A stretch of 64,000 nucleotides of DNA from Pseudisothecium myosuroides (lineage: Eukaryota; Streptophyta; Bryopsida; Hypnales; Lembophyllaceae), in NCBI GenBank assembly GCA_951799445.1, contig OX637295.1:11222001-11286000 (forward strand). Direction: 5' to 3'. The translations under genes were made by a program, and so were the position numbers. A model generated the notes under the pieces. That model was given only the letters and a program-made list of their open reading frames with translations, made no database searches and was not told the DNA's origin. Below are positions 11,551-24,439 of the stretch, in pieces (the first letter of the stretch is position 1; each line of letters starts with the position of its first letter).

Positions 11551-12545
11551 GTGGAGTGAAAAAAGGAGCTAGTAAGGTAGGAATACCATAACCGTGTCGA
11601 TCTATAAACAACTTCGATGTACTTGTTGTTGTCATTTCAAGGCATAAATGACAAGAGTATATACATTGAAATTGTTTATGAATCAATATAACTTATTGTA
11701 TTCCTACGTTTTTTTATAAAGAAGGTGTGACTCTTCTTTTCACCATCAACTTTTCATCCTTTCTAAAAGGTTCATAGTCCTAGTATGGTGGAGTCCGTAA
11801 ACAATGTACTGATTTTGCACACTTGATGTCTATTTAATCTTCTTAAATATAGATTCAATAAATTTTCAAAGATTAGTATATTCCAAGCCAATAGTGTATT
11901 CAAACACCCCAAAGGAAGTGCGGATAGGACAGCAACAATTCTACTTGAATTCAACTCCATTTGGTGTGATTACAATGTGTTCAACCAAGGCAATTTTATT
12001 ACTCACATCAGCAAGACTAGCTCCTTTACTTCTAGACACCCTTGAATTCCATTGGGACCCTAGTTGATTGTTATTCTTTGATTTTTTTATGAAATACGAA
12101 CCTCTTTTCAATTCAAAAAATCAAATAAAAAATGGTATATCAAAACATAAAAATATATTATATTGTTATACATTTAATGCCTGTAAATGTAGGATATACT
12201 GAAATTCTCTATTGTAAATATATCTAAAATCAATAGTGCATTCTAAATATGCACTACTAATGTTGGTCCAAAGACCACTAAATAAAGAGTCTATTAGGGG
12301 TAATTCAACTAGGCATGTCTTAAGAACATGGGAAGATGGCCTATCCTTGTTGCTTCCTTTGAGAGACAAATTCTATATAAGAGACTTGAAACTATTAATT
12401 ATTAATCAATAATAAAGAAACAACCAATGTTCATAACCAATTATCTGTAACCAATGATTATAGTTCAATCTTTTGTTCATTAAGGTTTTAGTGTAGGTTA
12501 TTGGATGTTGTTTTTGTTCTTCTAATAGCAGTCACTCCATTAATA
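11551..12545. other. AT-rich intergenic DNA
   Basis: I see no gene, repeat or inverted structure here beyond short AT-rich runs. Confidence 0.4.
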
Positions 12546-12548
12546 TAG

Positions 12549-13056
12549 CAGATCTTTTTTTGTGAATCTTTTGAACTTGAAATTTGGTACACATCTTATT
12601 AACATAGAGATGATTTCATCATAAAAATTTCATGGTAAATAAACAATTTTTCAACCCTTGGGATAGTGTCAAAGTTGGTAGTAGTGAAATTGTTTCTCAC
12701 AACTACACATGTTGGTAGATTTTGTATATCTATTTTTGTGGGGATCTTTTGGACTTGAAATTTTTCACACATGTAATAAATATATAGATGGTCCCATGCC
12801 AAAAATTGCATAAGAAAAAAAAAATGTTTCAGTCCTTGGGAGTGTGTCAAAGTTGGCAGTAGTGAATTTTTCTTATGGCTAGACATGTTGGTAGATTTCA
12901 AATGACTTTTTTTGTGTAAATGTTTTGGCCTTGAAATTTGTCACACATATAATTAACTTAAAGATGATATTGTGGTAAAAATATCATGATCAAAGATCAA
13001 TTTTTGAGCCCTTGAAAGGCTGTCAAAGTTGGCAAATGTGAAATTTCCTTCCCTGC
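12549..13056. repeat. Tandem repeat, about 175-180 bp monomer, about 2.9 copies
   Basis: Monomers begin near 12554, 12734 and 12909, each with 'ttttgnggnatcttttggacttgaaattt'-like starts. Each then carries 'cacacat', 'aaaattgcat/atttcatg', 'cttgggagtgtcaaagttgg' and 'acatgttggtagat'. Satellite-sized monomers with about 75-80% identity suggest a fragment of a local minisatellite or satellite array. Confidence 0.75.
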
Positions 13057-13404
13057 AATTTCAAAAACGCCATTTTGAATGGTACCCCACTATATAGTAC
13101 TTGAATAAGTTAACTTAAGGATCTCACAGTGGGATTTGATAGAAAAAATATAGATAAAGATTTTAGACTTGCTTTGAATACAAGTGCTTTGAAGCGATTT
13201 AAGACTTCATAACTCTGCGTCTTTCAAGGGTTCAATCCCTGAAAAAATTTAAGTCATCAAGATTAATGTTGTAAAAAAATTGAAACTACTACAAGTTAGG
13301 CTATGAAAACTTGAAGTCATACAACTAATGTTCCATAATTTGAAGTCACAATTGATTGTAAGGAAAATAAATTTTCTGCCTACTTTGTTCTGCCCTTCAT
13401 ATCG

Positions 13405-13634
13405 TCTCTCTTTGTGTCACGTCTCCCCTCGCGCCTGATCCATTACCTCATGTGGTCTAATCTCAATACCTTGCTTATTATATCCTTGCATTTGTACAAA
13501 TTCGGTAACCTTTTGTTATTCGCCCCTTGCTAATCTAAGGTTCTTTATTACATCAGTTGTTTATTACTCTCTTCGTGTCACGTCTCTTCTAGTGCCTGAT
13601 CCATTACCTCGTTCGATCTAATCTCAATACCTTA
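13405..13634. repeat. Direct repeat of about 70 bp
   Basis: 13405-13474 and 13567-13634 share 'gtgtcacgtctc', 'gcctgatccattacctc' and 'tctaatctcaatacctt'. A third partial copy ('tgccttgctcacctgcctg') follows before the CACTA-like element at 13691. Confidence 0.6.
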
Positions 13635-13690
13635 CTCACCTCAGTGCCTTGCTCACCTGCCTGCTTGACCTTTTACCTCTCGTCTGCAAA

Positions 13691-14050
13691 CACTATAAAA
13701 AACTTATGTTTTAGGTAACAAAATTTAGGTGACATTCAATGTAACAACACGAATTTTTATGTCAATAATAACGTCCGCCATAACAGATTGATGTTATGGC
13801 GGACATTATTGTTGACATAAAAATACAGGTTATCACATTGAATGTCATCTAAAATCTGTCACCTAAAACATGGATTCATTATAAAAACACCATGTCTTCC
13901 TAGATGGATTTTTCTAGACATCCACCTGTTATCAATTTAATAATAACGTCAAGTGTATCATCTTGATGTTACGCTTGATGTTATTATTAACATAAAAATA
14001 GGTGGATCTCTAGAAAAATCCGTCAAGAAAAATACGGGTTTCTTATAGTT
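13691..14050. mobile_element. CACTA-like nonautonomous element (360 bp)
   Basis: The left end is CACTATAAAAAAC. The right end reads GGGTTTCTTATAGTT, the complement of CACTATAAGAAACCC with one terminal substitution. Inside are two nested hairpins: 'aataacgtccgccataac' pairing with 'gttatggcggacattatt' (about 13767-13815), and 'ggatttttctagacatccac' pairing with a copy near 14005-14030. A related left end lies at 29602. The CACTA assignment rests on the termini only; no clean 3-bp duplication was confirmed (aaa versus aca). Confidence 0.65.
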
Positions 14051-16614
14051 ACAGACTTACAGAAAGCAGCGGGACAATCTTACCTGTAGCGGATTTGGAA
14101 CTATTGGCAGACCACTAGTGCTTAGATGTACTCATTTAGATGACATTTAAAAAAACAAAAACGGACCAATTCCATTGGAAAACAGAACAGGTACATCGAA
14201 CCAGAGGCAAGCCTTGGCAGAGATTTTTACATTTTCAGACAGCCTAAAACAACAAATACAAAGAACAACCCCGCAGGCCTCACAGCGATAACTTCGCAGA
14301 GCCCAACCAGCGCAAACTTAAGTGAATGAGTCGGTCTGAGGAGGGGTGAATCTCCAAGTTGGACCGCTCGCCGAAGAATTCATTCTGCAACCACGTATTG
14401 TCGAACCTTCTGAAGAAGATGGCCACTTTATCCTGGTAAAGTTTGCAGAGTTTCGAAGTCTTAAGCCAGGCAACTTTCACGTGATCACTAAACGCCTCCT
14501 AGAGCACCTTTTCCACTTTACTGTTGGGTCAGGAAGTATTGTTAAAGCAACTTGCGTTACAATCAAGCCATGAGGTTCAAATAATAGATCCCCGAAAAAG
14601 AGACCACATGGTCGAGATATTCTTGAAACGTCTTGGGAATTTGGCTCCAAGGATACACTGCTCCCATGTAAGTGCAGGCCATTGGCCGGCTATTGTGGCA
14701 CTTACAAAGTAGAGTAGAGTACCGAGAATCTGAAGTGTCAGGCGTGTTTTGTTTTGGCGCAGTGAAAGAATCGGTGGAGAATGGTTTCTTCTCGGTTGTC
14801 CTGGCAGCTGTTATACAGTGTTGAGATCAAGGGTGCTACTATCTTCCGCCAGTTGTGGACTGCAACAGCTCGGTGGTTAGATGACATTTTTAAAAAGCAA
14901 TGCTATGTAGATAACATTTTGAAAAAACATTGACACAAACATTATCAATCACTTCCAAAGTCCTATTGTCCATAGGCATCGCTATTGCAGCCTGGATTCA
15001 GAACAAGGACATTAATACCCAAACAAAATTGTTGTTGGCGCTCGTCCTAGACAAGAACGCATGAATGCACCGCTAGACTAGACTGTTAGGATTACTTTTG
15101 CGTCGCTTACTCAGGTAAAGACTAGTTGAACTCTTGAGAAGTCGAAGTAATTGAATCAAGCGAATGCCAAAAGACTAGATTAGGGCGGCTTGCAACAAAA
15201 TTTCAATTTGTACAATCATGATAAATTTGCTCACATAGATTTGTAAATTTGTCTACAAAGTTTGGTAGCAATTCATACAGTCATATGATGTAAGTGGTTT
15301 GAAATCATTGTTGCCATATTGATGGAATTAGGATCATCGGACGTCCCGAATCGGCGGACATATCGGACAATGAAACTATCTTGAAGTAGTCTCATGGGGT
15401 AGGTTAGGGTCATTGGACGTTCTGGATGGGCAAGCAAAACGGATGGTCCATCCAATGTAACAATTATGTTTGAAATGGTAGTTTTAACCACCAACTAAAT
15501 GTGTCTTTTTTTTCTTTTAAATGTGATATGTTATTTTAAAATTTCAGTTATTATATTATGTCAGCTTAGATTTATTTTTCAAAAAATTTATTAACAAATC
15601 TATTTTATTTATTATAATTACACATTTAGCTTGAAAATGGATTTATGATATGAGCACCCCTGCAAATTATAGTGGAGTTGCTTACCCGGGACTATTCCTC
15701 TTTAGAAATGCCACTATTGTATAGACTACAGCACTACAATTGGGAAGCGGACATGATTACCACGCTAATAATCGCTACCATTTTTGCTACTATGATTGGG
15801 TTAGTATATAACTACTCCTACACTCTATTTTGGGATGTGGAAAGGGCTAGGTAGATGGCCTCCTTTTTTTGAAAATTTCTAGGGGTCTATAGATTTGCCA
15901 AGCGACGACACCCTATTGATGCATCTTCCATTCCAAAAGATCACAACAATGCTGACCTTAGGCCTATCCCAAAAGATCCCATCGACGTCAACCCTAGGTC
16001 CATCCAAGATGACCTTAAATTGCTCCTAGAACTAGATCCTAAATCAGACCAAGTTTCAATCAATATTTTATGCAAGAATAATGCCACTGGGGAATAGACA
16101 AGTGAGTGACCTAGAACTATACAAGTAAATTAAGGTCCATTTGCAGTGAGTGTTAAACGGAGGCCACGACCATTGTTACAGAAGATTAATTAGCAACCTA
16201 TTTATATCGGGGGATATTCTTAGATGCCGAACATACGTGGTGCAACTCACAACAACATTCTTCTCCTCCAAACATAGTCCACAATGTTTGCTAAACATGG
16301 AATGAGAGGCCCCAATTACATAAATGTGAATTCTTAAGAAAATGTAGATTTGAGGTAGTTAGGAGCATTCTTTTGTAGTGTCAATCTCTTACAAGCAATA
16401 CTAAAGAACGGTGGCTTCAAAGTTGATGGATTTATAGACCAATTGCTCTTCACAAAGAACAAACATGGCTTCAACGTGGCTGGTAGCCGTTGAAATATAC
16501 CTTCAAATAATCACGACTATTGATCCAAGTCCATCAATATTCCACCTCTTTGTAAGTCTCAAGTACATTCTACTTGCAATCTACATATACATGCCTCCAT
16601 GTTCATTCTAGTGT
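14051..16614. other. Intergenic DNA, possible decayed coding region at 14.2-14.7 kb
   Basis: 14280-14700 is less AT-rich and keeps long frames on both strands. On the minus strand, 'DHVKVAWLKTSKLCKLYQDK' runs on to 'LSLRWLGSAKLSL' and looks protein-like, while upstream parts of that frame carry several stops. I do not recognise a family, and a decayed transposon protein is possible. A 60-codon plus frame at 15672-15854 looks like chance. No further structure seen. Confidence 0.25.
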
Positions 16615-17556
16615 TTAACCCCTAAAGGTCCAAACACTGTTTTTTGACAACATAGCGATTTTGGGCAGCTCATAACAAGTGGAGTTTTTAATTTTTTTAT
16701 CTGAAATTTTCACACAAGATGTGCCCAAGGAGTAGCTTTAAGGCCCAACAATTTTCATAACTTTTGACTACATGGTTAAAAAGTTATTGTATGATATGTA
16801 ATTTTCCGTGTACGGCGGGCAGCCCGGGTAGCTCAAAAAAGTTATTTAAAAATCATGTTTTTCTAAAATAAATTTTTTTAATTGGTTATTTAAATTTATA
16901 TGTACGTGGAAAGCTTTAAATCATTCCATTTGGATTAATGAGTCAAAAGTTATGAGGATTCTTAGTTTGAGGGTAGTTATGGAATCTCTACTCTAAAATA
17001 AACTTTGAAGTCTTTTATTTAACTCAATTTCCAATATTTTTGAAAAAAAATAAAAACATTGGATGTAGATTATTTATTACAACATTACAACCGTTGGGAT
17101 TGACATTTTTCAATTCCATAAATAAATTCTTAACAATTTAGTGTTTTGAATCATTCTCTACTTCTTTCTACTTACTATTTTTTTCCTATATGTTGTGCAA
17201 TTCCAAATGATCTGAATTTTTTCAAGCATGTAGCCAACTTGCCTAGAAGAATTAATCCAAAGAGTAACCACCATTTTGGGCATTTTTTCATACAAATGTG
17301 ACCTTGTGAAGTGCAGCTGCCCAGATTTTTGCAGGGACAAAAAAAGGGTTTTTGTCAATTCAAACGCTAATATCTTCCAATCCACACGGTGGAAAATTCT
17401 GAAATTTTTTCCACATCTTCTCAAACCAGTGTTCTATAAGATCTTATGGTTACATGTGTCCCAAAATGTTTTTTTCTAAAGTTTGATACTTGTATTAGAA
17501 ATGGCAGTTTTGGAGCGGTTTTGGTGAAAACATAGTTTCCGACCTTTAGGGGTTAA
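16615..17556 (+). mobile_element. TTAA/CCCC TIR element, full-length copy A (0.94 kb)
   Basis: TTAA (16615-16618) then CCCCTAAAGGTCC; the right end reads ACCTTTAGGGG then TTAA (17553-17556). The subterminal region carries the family words 'agaaatggcagttttggagcggtttt' in two blocks and 'gatcttatggtta'. No duplication longer than TTAA is seen outside the termini. Two short frames overlap (17158-17479), but no transposase domain is apparent. Oriented like the copies at 44068 and 51908. piggyBac-like is an inference from the TTAA target and CCC...GGG ends. Confidence 0.82.
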
Positions 17557-18612
17557 TTCCTTTTCATGTTAATGACAAGATAGAATAGTGAGAACCTAAT
17601 CACAATCAGAAGCGCCTCCGACCTAGCGATTCCTCTCCAGACAACAACGTCACACTGCATTTAGAAATAAATTTGGAAGACCAAAATACTGGTTAGATTC
17701 ATGATGCTCCAACAACACCTAATTGTGACCCTTTTCTACAACCAAACCCTATAGATCCTTGCCTAAAATATATAACATCTATTCATCAAAGCCTAAGATT
17801 GGTTTTAGAAACATCTATTTTCAACACTTTGAAAATTTATAGTATATTCATACAATGTTTAAAAAATGCATTCTAAGAGTATCTAAGATGTCCTTTTTAC
17901 TATAGTATATTGGGGTCGTTTTTGTTTGTCATTTCAATCATTAAATAATTGTTGTGGGCGCCCTTTGTCTTCATTCTTTACATCTCAAATGCATTTGAAT
18001 TTTGTAATACGATTAGACTTTCAATTGCTTCAATATAATATTTAAAGTGTCAATGTGAAATGTCTCCAACTTTACATATCGCACAACATAAATGAAAAAT
18101 AATCAAGCCTCTACTGACTAATTTTGAATCTTCTTGGAAGACAATGCAATTATCCAACTACATCACACTTTAAACTTTCTTCAAATCTAGACTTCAACAA
18201 TTCACAACTTATATAAATTCCCTATGTATTCACATACAAATACACTAATTAATACATACAGTTAACGTACATACACACATATATACATATATGCAAATCT
18301 ATTACATGAAGTACGCAGTGTCACGACCCCTATTACAACACCTAATTATCACAAAATCCATCACATTCTCATCCCAAAGAAATATTACCCAATTATTTCA
18401 TTTGACATTTACAACAAAAATCTAGAGCGCAACAAACATTCATGTGATTCGTCATGCACACATTTCCCATGTCTCTTGTCCTGTCCCTATTTATAGATTC
18501 AATTGGTACATATACATACATACATAATTTGACTTTTGTTTATGTACAAGTAAAAAAAATTCTATTTATGCACATGAGGTAAGATGAACTATTCTAGATA
18601 TTTCTACATGAA
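17557..18612. other. AT-rich intergenic DNA
   Basis: Contains ACAT/ATAC-type simple sequence near 18240-18300 and 18500-18525. No gene or mobile element recognised. Confidence 0.4.
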
Positions 18613-19142
18613 CTAAACAAACTGCACAAAATAGTGAAATTAGGTTGCCCCATACTAATTTCTTGACATTTGACACTATATAAATGTTTATTGTTATTGT
18701 ACAAGAATGTACCACTTTTGAATTAGTTTCTTTAATAATTGCGACTCATAAACCTCCATATGTGCAAATGGAGATATTTATAGAAGCATTTGTTGACTTT
18801 GATGGCTTGTAAAATGACTTTATTGAGGTAAGGCAACCTAATTGTCAAGGCAACCTAATTTCACTATTTTGTGTAGTGAAATTAAGTTGCCTTAACAATC
18901 AGGTTGCCTTACCCCGAGAAAGTTACTTTACAAACCATTGAAGTCAGCAAATACTTCTACAAATATTTCCATTCATATGCACGAAGGTTCATGAATCCCA
19001 ATTACAGCAATACCTCATTCAAAAGTAGTGCATTCTTGTATACCAACAATAAATATTTATATACAGTAGTATCAAATGTCAAGAAATTAGTAGTAAGTTA
19101 TGGGGCAACCTAATTTCACTATTTTGTATACAGTAAGTTTAG
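18613..19142. mobile_element. Large foldback element (530 bp, about 250-bp arms)
   Basis: The two halves are complementary almost throughout. CTAAACAAACTG then 'caaaatagtgaaattaggtt' at the left mirrors 'aacctaatttcactattttg' then CAGTAAGTTTAG at the right. Internal landmarks also mirror each other: 'atttcttgacattt', 'tttattgttattgtacaaga' and 'ggagatatttatag'. The centre (about 18800-18900) contains a smaller palindrome, again built from 'caacctaatttcac'. No coding; no certain target duplication. Confidence 0.85.
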
Positions 19143-19153
19143 TACAGAGCGAG

Positions 19154-19175
19154 TTTTTTTTTTTTTTTTTTTTTT
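19154..19175. repeat. Poly-T tract (22 nt)
   Basis: Uninterrupted T run just outside the foldback element. It may be an inverted poly-A tail of an unrecognised retroelement, but nothing adjacent confirms that. Confidence 0.6.
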
Positions 19176-19587
19176 CCAAAAGTATGTGACGTTAAGGATT
19201 TCACCCCCATTCAACTGCCTTCAGCAACGACCTCCACCCGCCCCCACTTGTTTTTTTTATGAGCCCATCATGCATGAGTGTGGCCGACTGATACAGTATC
19301 AACATGATCTGGCCGCAAGCCTGCTCTGCATGAGCGGTGCAAATAAAGAGGAAGATATTTGGGAAGATATTTTGGCCCTTGGCAGTCGAATATAGTCTGG
19401 AGCATCTAATAGTCTGGATGTCCTGTTTGACTCTTCTTTTGGAATCTAGGCCTGCTAAAGAGCCTTCCACTTCAAATTGCTCGCAGTGTACCTTTTTTTT
19501 TTTTCTTTTTTTTAAAACAAATGACCCTTTTTAAAAAGGCCAACTCTGAGGACCAGGCGGGTACTAATTTACGGCTTGATTTTTTTT

Positions 19588-19743
19588 TTAAAAACAGGCC
19601 AATGACATGTCAGTTTCTGCATGAGCACCAAGGACATGAGGTAACCCTTACAGGTCTGCAAAGGTCAACTGAGTGGGGATTTGGGGGTGGAGTATGGTTG
19701 TGTTTTTCGAGTATTTGACATAGAATGAGCGAGAAATTGAAGC
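19588..19743. repeat. Unclassified dispersed repeat, copy 1 (about 155 bp)
   Basis: Shares about 80% identity with 25542-25694. Conserved blocks are 'caatgaca', 'gtcagtt', 'ctgcatga', 'caccaaggacatg', 'aacccttacaggtctg', 'aaaggtca', 'ggggatttggg' and 'gtgtttttcgagtatttgac'. Both copies follow a run of T/A ending in 'ttaaaaa'. No coding frame is conserved between copies and there are no terminal inverted repeats, so the class is unknown. Confidence 0.7.
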
Positions 19744-20781
19744 ATGAGCGCGCGTGTGACAGAAGTTTGTAAGGAAGGGAAACCAGTCCTATGATAGGCA
19801 GAATGACCGCCGTTTGCCTTGTTGACATTATTCAAAAAAAATTAACGGATAAAAAATAAAAATAAAATCCATGTAAAGACAAACGTGAAAAATGGAGCCA
19901 TCAATCAAAATTTTATTTTTTGGACAAAGTATGAACTTGTGATGAAGTTTTGACGTGTGCTATCCAATTGGTCCAAAAGAGTCTCTAGAATATCCCAAAA
20001 TTACTCAACTAAGTCTATCCATGATGGTCATCTTATTGACCCAAAGGAGTTACAATATTTTCTAACATGGCCATGACATGGAGGAATAATAAAAGTTACT
20101 TCTTGTGATGACTTTGCACTAGAAAAGGTGGAAGTTCCTATTGATGTCACCAATAATTCCTTCACCATCACCCTAAGCATTAATTATGGCCACTAACTCA
20201 ACATAATTAGCTCAAATCTCACTTATTGCAAAATAACTGTCATGGGTCATTTCCTATTAGGCAGATAGGATCGTCTGCATTGTCATCGGTTAGTTTACTT
20301 TATGTTGAGTTGGATCCAATGGCACTTAATATTCCCAATTTGGATCATTATTGCACCTTTCATATCTAAGTATGAGAAGTTGCACTATATTTATATAGTG
20401 CTATGTTTGAGTATGGTAAACTAGAGATGCTAAAATGACATCCAGAAGAGATAATATTGCTTATTGAAATTTTAATCCAATGGTGCATGTCCTACAATAC
20501 TTTAGTACACATTTTGTATTTTAAGAGTCAAATATGATGTACACACAATTCTCTACAAAACTCCAAGAGTTAAATCCTAAGGTAACTTCACAAAATGCAT
20601 CAAAATACATTATATTCTTGAACCTCAAAGCACGGGCCCTTCTTGATTTCCATTAATCAAGGCCTCCCCTTTTATTATAGAAGTCTTAATTGCAAGTCTC
20701 GCTCCATTAATTGTAGGCCATTGTAATATGATTGTATTTTTACTAAAATGCAAATACAAAAGGACCTCTTTGCCTTTTCAT
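19744..20781. other. AT-rich intergenic DNA
   Basis: No gene, tandem array or inverted repeat seen. Confidence 0.4.
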
Positions 20782-21759
20782 TTAACCCCTCAAGGCCCAT
20801 GGTCTTTTTGGGTTTAAAAACATTATTGCTTTTGAAGTGATATAGTTCAAAATGTTAGTAAGGTATAAAAATCTCAACCGTACAATCTTGTAGTGTACGT
20901 GTTGTAGATGGCGGGAATTAAATTTGGAGTCATTTGACCGCGTAGATTGGAAGATTATAATGTTTTAGTGTAGAAAAAAGATGCTGAAATTTTCCTAGAA
21001 ACACATTTGGAGGTGAAATCTGATTTCTAAACTTACTCAATTAGAAAAAACTATACACTAAAAAGTGATTCAAAACCACCATACAAACACATTGGTGGAA
21101 AGAAAACATTATTGAATTGCCTCTTTATGTCTGCAAAATGGCTTTGAAATGTCAAAAAAATAGCAAAAAAAGTTGCAAAAAACACATCTAGGGCTGAACC
21201 TCCTTCTACTAAAATCCTACTCAGTCACTCATAACTTCTTGGATTGGTATGAAATTTTAGACACACAAACTAGACTACTATGCACAACTTTCCCAAATTT
21301 GTTTATTGAAATCAGACACTACATAAAGAAGAAACAAGCCACCGAAGTTCACTATAATCCAAAAATGTCTGGACTTTGAACTTCAAATTGCTCCCAAACA
21401 TTCAAAACAACTTAAATGACATGAAAATTTTACCACAATAACCAGACTTCAAGGAGAACATAACCCAACAAATTTTTATTGAAAACAAATATTAGATGAA
21501 GGAGATATAGGCCCTCGAAGTTGCAGCCTTCAAATGCAATTTGGTGAACTCAAATTGAGCCTGTGAACTTTGATCGGCTTCCAAGACATCAATACATCTT
21601 GGATTGATCAAATTTTACCTCATAAACTAGAAGAGAGAGCACAAATTTCCCAACAAGTTTTATTGAATTTGGACATTAGATGCAAAAGTTACAGCACTTT
21701 GAATTGGACTTGAAACTCTGTAAGGCCTTATTTGGGCCCCTTGGGCGTTGAGGGGTTAA
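20782..21759. mobile_element. TTAA/CCCC TIR element, diverged full-length copy J (0.98 kb)
   Basis: TTAA (20782-20785) CCCCTCAAGGCCC at the left; GGGCGTTGAGGGG TTAA (21756-21759) at the right. It is similar in length to the other long copies but has a different interior, with the recurring phrase 'cataacttcttggattggtatgaaattt' in two blocks and stop-rich frames. It represents a separate subfamily with the same termini. Confidence 0.72.
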
Positions 21760-22781
21760 GGATGCTATGTAGGTAGTTGAGCATTGTTTCTAGAATTAAG
21801 TTGCTTCATTTTTGGTTGGATCTTATTGGAAGTCAAAAGACTATTTTAGATTTCTTTGTTATGTATATTTTGGACACCGTTTGAAAAAACCTATAAATTT
21901 TTCAATTGATGAAGGTAGATGTTTCCAATGGTGACTACAAACTTTTATAAATAGAAATAGTATATTATAGGTTAGAATTTGTAGGAGTCAATTTTAGGAA
22001 GGGGTCACAATTAAGTGTCATTATTTTAACTTTAATTTGGAGTACTTTTGGATTGTAAAAATAATTAAGTAAACAATTGCAATCTCAATTTTTTGATCCT
22101 AGAGATTGGAATTTTACACACACATGCACACAAAGATTGTCTTGAATGCAAGACAAATTTTGTAGAGTTTGGATGTGTGGTTACCAAGTTATGTTTGATT
22201 AAGTGGCTTGATTTCAATACGGATAAGTTGGGCAACAAGAAATCATTTTTTGTATTTTATATTTTGAATTTTGTTCATAGATTTTCAACTAAAATTTAAT
22301 GCAACTCATCAACTTGCACAAGTTTAGAGACACATACATTTTGTTAGAAAAATTTGAAAAATGAACTATACAAGTGCAAAGTCATGAGAAATAACTTCTT
22401 CACAAGGTTTCAAGGTAAGTGTCTCACAATTAGTGAGGTTCATCAATTTGTAATTTTAACACAAAATACTCCAATGAATTAGCTATATGATGTTACATTT
22501 GGATTTAAGAAAATAATCTAAATAATTTTTAGTTTTTTTTAATGATGAGGTTGAGACCCAAATTATACTTCATCTAAAAATTCTATAATTGCTTTGATGA
22601 ATTGTTTACAAATTCGTATGCTAGAAAGCTATTGTTATAACCTTTTATTTTTTATTTTAATTTAAATAATATATTTTTTACTTTGCATTGCCTGTCAATA
22701 AATGCTAGAGCCTAATATAGGCTTCTCAATCATTTAGGGATTACCCCTCTAAGTGCTCTAGCATCCTTGTAATGCTTGAAG
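21760..22781. other. AT-rich intergenic DNA
   Basis: About 22200-22440 is repeated in diverged form at about 27095-27290 ('tttttgtattt', 'ttcatagattttcaactaaaatttaatgcaa', 'atgagaaataacttcttcacaaggtttcaagg', broken by mismatches). This indicates a dispersed repeat. No gene. Confidence 0.5.
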
Positions 22782-22860
22782 TTAACCCCTAAAGGACCAT
22801 AAGGCCACTAGATGGCTTCTACAACACTGCTTTTTGTACCCCCGGTCCTTTAGGGGTTAA
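22782..22860. mobile_element. Minimal TTAA/CCCC TIR element, copy I (79 bp)
   Basis: TTAA CCCCTAAAGGACCAT at the left and CGGTCCTTTAGGGG TTAA at the right, with only about 40 bp between the ends. Perfect 12-bp termini and TTAA on both sides make it the smallest member. It shows that the ends are mobilised or retained without the interior. Confidence 0.8.
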
Positions 22861-24430
22861 CATTTTGTCCCAATAACTTCTCATTCACCCAACGCATTTA
22901 TTGGATCTTTTAAAGATGAGCTTTTAAAAATAAAAATAAAACTAATTTAATGATATTGATGTAAATAATATACTTTTTCAAAAATATAAGCAAAAATGTG
23001 CAAAATTAAAAAATTGAGGTGTTTAAGAATTAAAGTAACAATAATTAGGATAGTTTGAATAAATGTTTGACTACGGTTCCTATTATTGAACTTTCAAAGT
23101 TTTTGTTGGATCTTTTTGGAAGTCAAGAAAGGATTTAAGATGTGCTTAACATGCATCTTTTAGCAATTACATGAATAAAGTATGAATTTTTAAACTACTT
23201 AGAATAGGTGTATCAAAAATTGACCTTGAGCTCTCATAAATAGTAGTTGTACTTCCTTAGCTATAATACGTAGGGGTCGGTCTTTAAAAAACTTACAAGT
23301 ACGTGAATTTATCTAAATTTTTTGATAAGTGTATACAAAGTATTAAATAAATTTGACTTCACACACAAAATTCAAAAACAAACAAAATAAAACATTTAAT
23401 ATTTTCTCAACAATTAGTTGATTGCTATAGAAGCATTTTGTTTGTACTAAAATTGCACATTCTTACTTGATTTAATTATTGCTCATAACACTAACTTGCA
23501 CTAATATAGGAATTATTTGCATCAATGTAGAAGAGCACAATATTTTAGAGATAAAGTGGTTTATACTATTTTTTACTACCAATCTCTTAAATAGTGTGGT
23601 TGTCAACTAACTTTCATTCAACTTTCATCTACATTCAATTTCCAACTTTCATCTAATTTTCATCCAACTTTCAATTAAATTTCATCCAAACATTCAAACT
23701 AATTAGATTATATTATTTCCAAACCATATTTAATTGGTGTAAAGAGGTTTTATTCTAATTGAACTAACTTGAATGTTGCACATTAATTTTTTCTTTATAA
23801 TTACTATGAATTTGAAAATTTCTATGAAATTTAGGAAATTAGGGTGCAAGAATAAGATACAGTTTGTACTATTTGGATGTCATGCCTTGCTTGCCTAATA
23901 CAAAACTGAACATAAATTTCAAAATTTTGCTTAATACACTTGAAATTCATATTGAAGGTGAACAATACATTGCATGAGGCATTATATATTTTTGTATAAT
24001 TTCTAAAAATGGATTTTTATTTATTGTTCATTTTTTCTAATTTATCACACTTCCAATTATTATAAGTTTTTAATACTATAAATTATCAAAAATGATGAAT
24101 GTCACTTAGAAACATGAAGAATATATTCCTCCAGTAGAATTGCACGTAATTGTCATAAGAATTATGAAAAAAAATTCCTTGTCTTCCATGTGGGTGAAAA
24201 GAAGGCTCTTTTGTGCTTGCATTTCTAGACATCCAAAAATATTCTTCTATAAATAAATAAATAATTTTTTTTTTCATATTTTTTCCAACAAATGCGGAAC
24301 AAACCATTGCATTAAAAAAAATACCAATTACAACAATCCAAACTCAAGAGCTAGATGCTGAAGAGATAAGAGCAAGAGACAAAACAAAAGGTAAAAAATC
24401 TACTGAAACAAACAAAGGGGAGGGCCCTCC
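22861..24430. other. AT-rich intergenic DNA
   Basis: A run of 'caactttcatc'-like units at about 23610-23695 (caactttcatctacattcaa, caactttcatctaattttca and similar) is a degenerate tandem repeat of about 20 bp. Nothing else recognised. Confidence 0.4.
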
Positions 24431-24439
24431 TTGTTCTAG

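Noticed and set aside
15672..15854. 60-codon plus-strand frame
   Set aside because: Short, without a recognisable motif or supporting context.
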